From Bacteroidota bacterium (GTDB lineage: Bacteria; Bacteroidota; Bacteroidia; Bacteroidales; Rikenellaceae): 12,063 nucleotides of DNA. The stretch spans positions 1-12,063 of the forward strand of contig JAEZTA010000114.1 of NCBI GenBank assembly GCA_023443765.1, in the 5' to 3' direction. Shown here piece after piece: positions 7,001-12,063 of the stretch (position 1 is the stretch's first letter; every line of letters begins with the position of its first letter). The translations under genes were made by a program, and so were the position numbers. Under the pieces are notes generated by a model. That model was not told where the DNA came from. It saw nothing but the letters and a program-made list of their open reading frames with translations, and did no database searches.

Positions 7001-9356
7001 GCGTGGTCACGCCGATTCCGAAATAGGCATCGTAGGGCGAAACGGTCGTGATTTGCTGGTCGACGCTGAAATCGCCGCTCTTTTCAAAGACTTTGACCGT
7101 GAATTTACCGCTCAGCATACCCGGGCTCAGCCCTTCCAGCGATGAAAGCTGGTCGGTGGTCAGTTGCAGCGAGCCCTGCTCGTCGGTCGTGCCGGATACG
7201 ATCTCGCGCTCCTCGGGGTCGAACTCCTTTGTGGCGTCGTCGAACGAATAGTCGGTGTAGCCTTTGAAACGCGTGGGGATTTGCGTCAGCTGCGCCTGGA
7301 GCGTGACTTTGGCCCCGGAAGCCGGGGCGCCGTGGAGCCAGCGGGCGGTCAGGCGGCCGGTGAAGTCCCCGGCGTCGATCATCTGTCCGTCGCCGAGGCG
7401 CATGTCGATCTTCATCCGGTTAGGCTTGACGGCGTCGACGCGGATGTTCTTCTCGAAGCTGGCTCCGCCGAAGCTCGCCTTGGCCCGCCAGATGCCGGTG
7501 GGCGATGCGGGCGTCGTCTGTAATTTAAAGGTGTGGATTCCGTCCGAAGAACTGTTGCTGACCAGCGACTGGACCAGTTGCCCGTTGGGGTTGTAGAACT
7601 CCAGCGACGCCGGGTGGTTCTCCGGCAGCGGATTGTCCGAGGTGACGATCAGCGTGAGGAAAATTTCGTCGCCCGGGCGCCAGACGCCGCGTTCGCCGAA
7701 GAGGTAGCCTTTGATGCCCTTGGCGTAGGTTGTGCCGCCTACGTCGAAGTTGCTCAGCGAGAGTGCTGCGCCCTGCTCGGCCTTGACAAATGCAACGTCG
7801 TCGCCGGCTTCGGTCAGAATCATGTAGGGGGCTTCCTTGCATTTCAGCGTGGCTCGTCCTTCGGAGTCGGTGGTGGCTTCGGCCAACGGCTGGTTCTGGC
7901 GGTCGTAGATACGAACTTTGCAGTTGCTTTTCGGGCGCGCCGAAACCAGGTCGGTGGTGTAGACGATCAGTTCCTCGTCGCCGTTGCTTTTGCAGATGAT
8001 ACCGATGTCGGACTGAAGGACGACCTTCGACCGCTCGGAGTAGGTCCGGTAATCGCCGAAGTAGTAGTCGTAATCATAGTCGTCGTCGACGGGGATCAGC
8101 GGGTCGATGCCCCGGATTTCGAGCATGTACATCGACTTCCGGCTGTCGGTGATCAGGCGGCTGAGGTCCAGCGAATAGCTGTTGGTGCGGTCGAGCCGCG
8201 TCGACGACTTGCCTGCGAGGTCGATGGTCGTGTCGCGGACGACGCGCGAAACATATTCCATGTCCGACATATAGGTGTCGCCGTAATAGTTTCGCTGGAA
8301 GAATTGCAGCAGGTTGTTGGCGAAGATTTTGCGGACGCGGACGCGCGCTTTGGCATAGTTCACCGATTCGAACAGCAGGCTCATGTGGTTGGACGAGGGC
8401 AGGATGGAACCCTTGCCCGTGAAACGGATCGCAGGGGTCTGCGAAGGCAACTCCGCCGTGAAGGCGAAACTTTCTTCGAGCCGCCGCCCCGACTTGCTCT
8501 GCACGTTCCGGCTGATCTCGACCTCGTAGTTGCCCGTAAGGCGTGCTTCGGGGTAGATATAGAGGCGGTTTTTATCGACCGAGGTCCGGAATTTCGATTC
8601 GAAGCGGATCAGGTTTTTGAAATCCTGGTTGGGTTTGAGGGGTTCGGAGAAGGTGACGACGATGGCCAGCGGTTCCTCCGTAACGGTGTGGTCCATGACC
8701 ACGTAATCGTCCTTTTTGGGAACCTCGACATCGAGGGTTCTCCGCTCGTCGTAGTTGAATCCGAGCGTCAGCGTATAGCTTTCGTCGCTGCGGGGGACGA
8801 TGTTTTCCACCGTATAGCGATGCGTGAGGCCGTCCTGCGAATGCTCCCACGTCGTCGTGGTCCCCTGCGCACCTTTTATGTTGAAGTTCCGTTCCACGTA
8901 GTCGTTGTCCGCATAGTCCGAAGCGGAGAGTTCGCCCACCAGCACGTAGGAGAGCATGTCTTCGCTGTGTTGCAGCCAGTGGTCGTCGCAGGAGAACCGC
9001 AGTTTCGGCGTCGCAAATTCGAACACAGCCGTGCCCTTGAACTTCCCGTCGGTGAGTTTCGATGCGTCGAGGGACACCGTATAGCGGGTGTCGCTTTTCA
9101 GCGGCGATTTCGGAACGATGCGCAGCATTCGCATGCCCAGGCTGGAAACGTCGAAATCGGCAGACGGCGAGAAGGATACGGCTCCCTTCAGGTCGCTTTT
9201 CGTCAGTTCGACATCCTCGCGGAATGTCACCTGGAGCGGCATCCTGACGCCCGATAAGCCGTTGGTCGACGACTCGATGATGTCGCTCGGCCGGTGGCTG
9301 CACGAGGCGGACAGCAGGACGATGACGGCAAATAATGCGGCGCGAATTGTTTTCAT
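4083..9356 (-). CDS. Bacterial alpha-2-macroglobulin family lipoprotein with thioester motif
   Basis: Probable envelope-anchored protease trap of the bacterial alpha-2-macroglobulin (ECAM/YfhM-like) family, 1757 residues. An N-terminal signal (1-18, VIVLLSAS) precedes Cys19, a likely lipidation site; the -3 residue is Ser, a weak lipobox. No acidic run follows Cys19, which argues against surface export. Two Ig-like (Big_5-like) regions follow at about 36-117 and 218-302. MG-type domains come next, with ERGVWRPGD at 555-563 and VDEGLLGLT at 1053-1061. The A2M core PPYFGSVRVMVVA lies near 1143. The thioester motif GCIEQ has Cys1330 and Gln1333, in a helical thioester domain, and a final MG-like segment (YYLPSVYCEAMYDNSVRG) ends the protein. 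The family uses cleavage of a bait region to expose the thioester and capture the protease covalently. pbpC is divergent, 74 bases away. The ATG at 9354-9356 gives the signal peptide. Confidence 0.93.
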   Translation of the reverse strand: MKTIRAALFAVIVLLSASCSHRPSDIIESSTNGLSGVRMPLQVTFREDVELTKSDLKGAVSFSPSADFDVSSLGMRMLRIVPKSPLKSDTRYTVSLDASKLTDGKFKGTAVFEFATPKLRFSCDDHWLQHSEDMLSYVLVGELSASDYADNDYVERNFNIKGAQGTTTTWEHSQDGLTHRYTVENIVPRSDESYTLTLGFNYDERRTLDVEVPKKDDYVVMDHTVTEEPLAIVVTFSEPLKPNQDFKNLIRFESKFRTSVDKNRLYIYPEARLTGNYEVEISRNVQSKSGRRLEESFAFTAELPSQTPAIRFTGKGSILPSSNHMSLLFESVNYAKARVRVRKIFANNLLQFFQRNYYGDTYMSDMEYVSRVVRDTTIDLAGKSSTRLDRTNSYSLDLSRLITDSRKSMYMLEIRGIDPLIPVDDDYDYDYYFGDYRTYSERSKVVLQSDIGIICKSNGDEELIVYTTDLVSARPKSNCKVRIYDRQNQPLAEATTDSEGRATLKCKEAPYMILTEAGDDVAFVKAEQGAALSLSNFDVGGTTYAKGIKGYLFGERGVWRPGDEIFLTLIVTSDNPLPENHPASLEFYNPNGQLVQSLVSNSSSDGIHTFKLQTTPASPTGIWRAKASFGGASFEKNIRVDAVKPNRMKIDMRLGDGQMIDAGDFTGRLTARWLHGAPASGAKVTLQAQLTQIPTRFKGYTDYSFDDATKEFDPEEREIVSGTTDEQGSLQLTTDQLSSLEGLSPGMLSGKFTVKVFEKSGDFSVDQQITTVSPYDAYFGIGVTTQQSDWGDEYLDSKRDHALKIVLLDAKGRPVTESEEATVSVYKITSYWWWDASSATAQARYAKSALNENYKTLQTTLSGGKGQVSMRWSAGDYGYYLIRVTGARQTHSATRVVCVSSSDYRGDVSSVTDAATRLAIAKDKDKYVPGDKAKITIPSSPGARALVSIESGSFVRESYWVDCTAKQTTFEIPVREGMAPNVYVSVTLVQPHNNTLNDAPIRLFGVLRLPVEDVGTRLTPVIEMPESVKPESEVTIRVREQNGKRMSYVLALVDEGLLGLTRFKTPDPYLYFNATEALGVRTWDLFDFVIGAYGGRIEQMFAIGGDSEQPNTGALRAQRFKPVVRFIDAQKLGAGKTNTHKITLPPYFGSVRVMVVASNGHAFGSSGREVAVKKPLLVQATLPRVVSTDEEIELPVTVFALENGVGKTDVKVTTNESFTIVGSQSRSITLGSEGEQVVTFRLKAGKQTGIGKVRVTASSSGDNSASEIEIDVREPNPYVTTSEDRVLKPGETASVKPLKATGTARLELSSIPPIDLSRRLEYLVRYPHGCIEQITSGAFPQLYLPSIVECDKQMLQDIDRNIKSVLPRLGSYQLSNGAFAYWSGGTSPSEWGTAYAVHFMTEAAKYGYAVDRTTLDRAIKYLRTNTFDNSLTQAYAQYVLALSGSPDRGAMNRLREKSAQAGNDVKWMLAAAYALDGNRKVAEELTGQTANAAAQKVNPYDGTYNSSERQMAIVLMTQTLLGHREEAFRTAMRMSDILKKDKWLSTQSTAWMLNTLANFTSTGQTGINAKVGSEQLRTAKSIVSMPLTAATEVKNNGTGSLYVVVSQSYTPGKGEEVEAASGIRIDVRYKDMNGAAMDPRSVAVSTDFYAIVTVTNTSGYERYADLALTHIVPAGWEITSGRDLSSVTYQDIRDDRVLSYFDLRSGESREIPIKLTATYKGRYYLPSVYCEAMYDNSVRGLKKGEWVEVVEPAAAEK

Positions 9357-9380
9357 GGTGAGGTTTTTTAGATAACTTTG
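9347..9380 (+). promoter_or_regulatory. Candidate pbpC promoter
   Basis: TAACTTTG (9373-9380) matches the Bacteroidetes -7 element TAnnTTTG on the plus strand. A possible upstream TTG is at 9347-9349, but the 23-base spacing is longer than ideal. Transcription would start near 9386, about 45 bases before the pbpC ATG. Part of it overlaps the first codons of the divergent macroglobulin gene. Confidence 0.5.
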
Positions 9381-9381
9381 T

Positions 9382-9417
9382 CAAAGATACGGCGGAGGCG
9401 CGCATATCACCTCCAAA
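9382..9417 (-). promoter_or_regulatory. Candidate promoter of the alpha-2-macroglobulin gene
   Basis: TATCTTTG (9382-9389) matches TAnnTTTG on the minus strand, about 25 bases before the ATG at 9356. A TTTG lies at 9414-9417, with a 24-base spacer that is longer than the usual 19-21. A second TATCTTTG occurs at 9414-9421, 32 bases upstream, and may be an alternative promoter, but it has no matching upstream box. The 9382-9389 element is one base from the plus-strand -7 element. Confidence 0.5.
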
Positions 9418-9430
9418 GATACGTAAAAAA

Positions 9431-11743
9431 ATGGCAGAAAAAACGTCGGAAAAAACAATATGTTTCCTCTCGGTGGGGCTTACGGTCCTGCTGGTCGCCG
9501 GGTTCCTCTTCGCCCTGCCGCGGACGCTCTTCGACGAGCCTTTTTCCGCGACGGTGTGGAGCCGCGACGGGCGCCTGCTCTCGGCAAAGGTCGCTCCCGA
9601 CGGGCAATGGCGTTTTTTTCCGACGGACAGCGTGCCTGACAAGTTCCGGACGGCCATCACGACCTACGAGGACAAACGTTTCGACGACCATTTCGGCGTC
9701 GACCTGTTGGCGTTGGGACGCGCCGTGGGGCAGAACCTCACGGCCGGGCGGATCCGAAGCGGGGCGAGTACGCTGACGATGCAGACTATCCGCCTCAGCC
9801 GCGACGGGAAGCCCCGGACATTCCGTGAAAAACTGATCGAAATGGTGCTGGCGCTGCGCCTCGAACTACGGTGCGACAAGGACGAAATCCTTGCGTTATA
9901 TGCCGCCCACGCCCCTTTCGGGGGCAATGTCGTGGGGCTGGAGAGTGCGTCGTGGTACTATTTCGGCCGCAGTGCGCGGCAGCTTTCGTGGGGCGAGAGC
10001 GCTTTGTTGGCCGTGCTGCCCAACGCTCCGTCGCTGATCCACATGAAGCGGAACCGCGAGCGGTTGCGCGAGAAGCGCGACGGACTGCTCGACCGCATCC
10101 GGCAGGGCGGGCACATCGACTCCCTGACGTGCGCCCTGGCCAAGCAGGAGCAGTTGCCCGAGGCTCCCGAACCGATGCCGATGCAGGCGATGTACCTGCT
10201 GGGCAAGATGAAGAAAGGAGCGTTGCGTTCGACGCTCGACGCCGATTTGCAGAGCCGGGTGAATGCGCTGGCCCGGCGTTACAACGGCCAGTACCGCGGC
10301 AACAAGATCAACAACCTGGCCGTCGTGGTGATGGACGTGCGGAGCGGGGAGGTACTGGCCTATGTCGGCAATGTCTACGATCCTGCGGACCGGAGCGCGG
10401 GAACTAGTGTCGATGTCATCCCGGCGCCGCGCAGCAGCGGCAGCGTGCTCAAACCGATCCTTTACGCCGCGATGCTCGACAACGGCACGGCGCTCCCGAC
10501 GATGCTTTTTCCCGATGTCCCGACCTATTACAAGGATTTCACGCCCCAGAACTACAACCGCACGTTCGACGGTGCGGTTCCGGCCAACCGGGTGGTCGAG
10601 CGTTCGCTGAACGTCCCGTCGGTGAAGATGCTCGACAAATACGGCCGTGAGAATTTCCTGTCGCTGGTGCGCAGCCTGGGATTCCGTACGATCAACCGGA
10701 GTGCCGGCCATTACGGCCTTTCGCTGATTCTGGGCGGTGCGGAGATCTCGCTGTGGGACCTCACAGCGGCTTATATGCTGATGGCGGCCAAGCTCAACGA
10801 CCAAGATACGATCCGTGCCCCGCACTACGATCCGGTAGGTGCGGCGGTCGTCCGTGCGGACGACATTCCCTTGTCGCGGGGTGCGCTGTGGCTGATGTTC
10901 GAGGCGATCAGCCATGTCACGCGCCCCGAGGAGGAGGGCGAGTGGCAGTATTTCGCCTCGTCGAAGAAGATCGGCTGGAAGACCGGGACGAGTTACGGCA
11001 ACCGTGATGCGTGGGCCGTCGGGGCGACGCCCGATTACGCCGTGGGCGTCTGGGTCGGGAACTGTTCGGGGGAGGGCCGCCCGCTGATGACGGGAGTGGG
11101 TTATGCCGCGCCCGTGTTGTTCGAGGTGTTCGGCCTGCTGCCCGGGGGAGGGTGGTTCCAGGAACCTTACGGCGACCTGGAACCGGCGGTGGTCTGCCGC
11201 CAGAGCGGGTTCCTGGCTTCGCAGGTGTGCCCCGACCGCGACACGGTGATGATTCCACAGGCGGCTGCCGCGGGCGAGGTCTGCCCCTACCACCGGATCG
11301 TGAACCTGAGTCCCGACCTGAAATACCGCGTGACGACCGACTGCTGCGATGCGTCCCGGATCGTTCGCAAACCAATGTTTATCCTGCCGCCTGCGCAGGA
11401 GTGGTACTACAAAAAGCAACATACGGACTACCAGCCGTTGCCTCCGCTGCACCCCGGTCTGTCGGGTCCGGAGGCCGGCGGCGACCCGATCGAGATCATC
11501 TACCCCCAGCCCGGGCGTGTGCTGGTGGCCCCGAAGTCGCTCGAAGGGGAGGCTCAGAGCCTTGTCTTCACGGCTGTCCACCGCGACCGCAATGCCGTGC
11601 TGTTCTGGCATCTCGACGATGAATACCTCGGCGCGACCTCGCTGGAGCACAAACTGTCGGTCCGGCCCGCTCCCGGGCGGCACCGCCTGACGGTGATCGA
11701 CGAACACGGGGCCTCGCGGAGCGTCGCGTTCAGCTGCCGGTAG
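9431..11743 (+). CDS. pbpC: Penicillin-binding protein 1C, bifunctional transglycosylase/transpeptidase-like
   Basis: PbpC polymerises glycan strands from lipid II and carries a penicillin-binding transpeptidase-type domain, anchored in the inner membrane facing the periplasm. The 770-residue protein has one N-terminal membrane segment (about 9-29). The GT51 transglycosylase domain shows catalytic Glu80 in EDKRFDDHFGVD, GASTLTMQ at 111-118 and the PbpC-type APFGGN at 161-166. The penicillin-binding domain shows Ser338-x-x-Lys341 (SVLK), SLN at 392-394 and KTGTS at 517-521, so all three active-site motifs are intact. A Cys-containing linker (Cys589, 600, 618, 638, 639) leads to a C-terminal BiPBP_C region at about 683-768, which is specific to PBP1C. 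The gene lies beside a divergent alpha-2-macroglobulin gene, a pairing known from Proteobacteria and interpreted as trapping invading proteases while repairing the wall. It ends at a strong terminator. Confidence 0.96.
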   Translation: MAEKTSEKTICFLSVGLTVLLVAGFLFALPRTLFDEPFSATVWSRDGRLLSAKVAPDGQWRFFPTDSVPDKFRTAITTYEDKRFDDHFGVDLLALGRAVGQNLTAGRIRSGASTLTMQTIRLSRDGKPRTFREKLIEMVLALRLELRCDKDEILALYAAHAPFGGNVVGLESASWYYFGRSARQLSWGESALLAVLPNAPSLIHMKRNRERLREKRDGLLDRIRQGGHIDSLTCALAKQEQLPEAPEPMPMQAMYLLGKMKKGALRSTLDADLQSRVNALARRYNGQYRGNKINNLAVVVMDVRSGEVLAYVGNVYDPADRSAGTSVDVIPAPRSSGSVLKPILYAAMLDNGTALPTMLFPDVPTYYKDFTPQNYNRTFDGAVPANRVVERSLNVPSVKMLDKYGRENFLSLVRSLGFRTINRSAGHYGLSLILGGAEISLWDLTAAYMLMAAKLNDQDTIRAPHYDPVGAAVVRADDIPLSRGALWLMFEAISHVTRPEEEGEWQYFASSKKIGWKTGTSYGNRDAWAVGATPDYAVGVWVGNCSGEGRPLMTGVGYAAPVLFEVFGLLPGGGWFQEPYGDLEPAVVCRQSGFLASQVCPDRDTVMIPQAAAAGEVCPYHRIVNLSPDLKYRVTTDCCDASRIVRKPMFILPPAQEWYYKKQHTDYQPLPPLHPGLSGPEAGGDPIEIIYPQPGRVLVAPKSLEGEAQSLVFTAVHRDRNAVLFWHLDDEYLGATSLEHKLSVRPAPGRHRLTVIDEHGASRSVAFSCR

Positions 11744-11759
11744 TATATCCCATGTAAAG

Positions 11760-11799
11760 AAAAACGCCTTCGCAAAGAAATCCTTGCGAAGGCGTTTTT
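11760..11799. terminator. Bidirectional intrinsic terminator between pbpC and galM
   Basis: A perfect 16-bp inverted repeat, AAAAACGCCTTCGCAA (11760-11775) and its complement (11784-11799), flanks an 8-base loop. The A5 and T5 ends give a U-run in either direction. It lies 16 bases after the pbpC stop and 19 bases from the galM stop, so it probably serves both convergent genes. Confidence 0.95.
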
Positions 11800-11818
11800 G
11801 TGTTGCCGGACCGGCGGG

Positions 11819-12063
11819 TTATTTCACCCCGAATTTGTAGATGCAAACCTGCGTATACTCCTCGCCCGGACGGAGCACCGTCGAAGGGAAGTTGTCGTGG
11901 TTGGGGCTGTCGGGGTATTTCTGGGTTTCGAGCGCCAGCGATTCGCGGTAACGCAGCGGCTTGCCGTATTTGCCGTTGACTTTGCCGTCGAAGAAGTTGC
12001 CGCTGTAGAACTGCATGGCGGGCTGGTCGCTCAGAACCTCGATCGTGCGGCCCGAAGCGGGTT
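11819..12063 (-). CDS. galM: Aldose 1-epimerase (mutarotase) GalM, C-terminal part
   Basis: GalM interconverts the alpha and beta anomers of aldoses such as galactose and glucose. About 81 C-terminal codons are present; the frame is open at the right edge, so the start is outside the window. Seen in order: SGRTIEVLSDQPAMQFYSGN, a variable YGKPLRYRES segment, ALETQKYPDSPNHDNFPST with the Glu that matches the catalytic base of the family (ETQ), then VLRPGEEYTQVCIYKF and the stop TAA at 11819-11821. The QFYSGN, LETQ, PDSPN and LRPGE motifs together are diagnostic of galactose mutarotase. Whether it is a secreted or lipoprotein form cannot be judged without the N-terminus. It converges on pbpC across a shared terminator and is probably unrelated in function to it. 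Confidence 0.95.
   Translation of the reverse strand, partial: PASGRTIEVLSDQPAMQFYSGNFFDGKVNGKYGKPLRYRESLALETQKYPDSPNHDNFPSTVLRPGEEYTQVCIYKFGVK

Noticed and set aside
5163..9257. Two long plus-strand open frames (5163-7145 and 7533-9257) opposite the macroglobulin gene
   Set aside because: Same shadow composition. The minus-strand product has clear family motifs throughout, including the thioester, so the antisense frames are by-products of codon bias.
9394..9413. GGAGG/CCTCC inverted repeat and Shine-Dalgarno-like GGAGG between the macroglobulin and pbpC genes
   Set aside because: The stem is only 5 bp with a long loop and no U-run, so it is not a terminator. The GGAGG sequences lie over 30 bases from either start codon and Bacteroidetes rarely use Shine-Dalgarno pairing.

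Overview
The window looks like chromosomal DNA of a GC-rich member of the Bacteroidales; an Alistipes-like (Rikenellaceae) genome is my best guess. Evidence seen: high-GC coding sequence, AT-rich start regions without Shine-Dalgarno sequences, and promoters of the Bacteroidetes type (TTTG, 19-base spacer, TAnnTTTG). A tryptophan operon that begins with trpB and runs B-E-G-D also fits my recollection of this phylum. The genus is an inference and was not tested by any search.

Layout. Positions 1-4066, minus strand: the promoter-proximal part of a trp operon. A phylum-type promoter (4036-4066) is followed by a 29-residue leader peptide with three consecutive Trp codons (3928-4017). A strong hairpin terminator follows at 3878-3911, then trpB, trpE, trpG and trpD; trpD runs off the left edge. 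The leader RNA can fold into mutually exclusive structures that fit ribosome-mediated transcription attenuation. This is the most interesting element in the window.

Positions 4083-9356, minus strand: a very large alpha-2-macroglobulin family lipoprotein (1757 residues) with an intact CxEQ thioester motif. Its stop codon lies 16 bases from the trp promoter and no terminator is visible between them. Positions 9431-11743, plus strand: pbpC, a bifunctional penicillin-binding protein 1C with transglycosylase, transpeptidase and C-terminal BiPBP_C regions. The two genes are divergent and share a 74-base intergenic region with candidate promoters that face and nearly touch each other. Alpha-2-macroglobulin next to pbpC is a known bacterial pairing, read as envelope protection plus peptidoglycan repair.

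A 16-bp bidirectional terminator (11760-11799) separates pbpC from the convergent 3' end of an aldose 1-epimerase gene (galM), which runs off the right edge.

No tRNA, rRNA, insertion sequence, CRISPR array or phage gene was seen. No stretch over 300 bases lacks a gene. The region reads as ordinary core chromosome with one notable regulatory leader.
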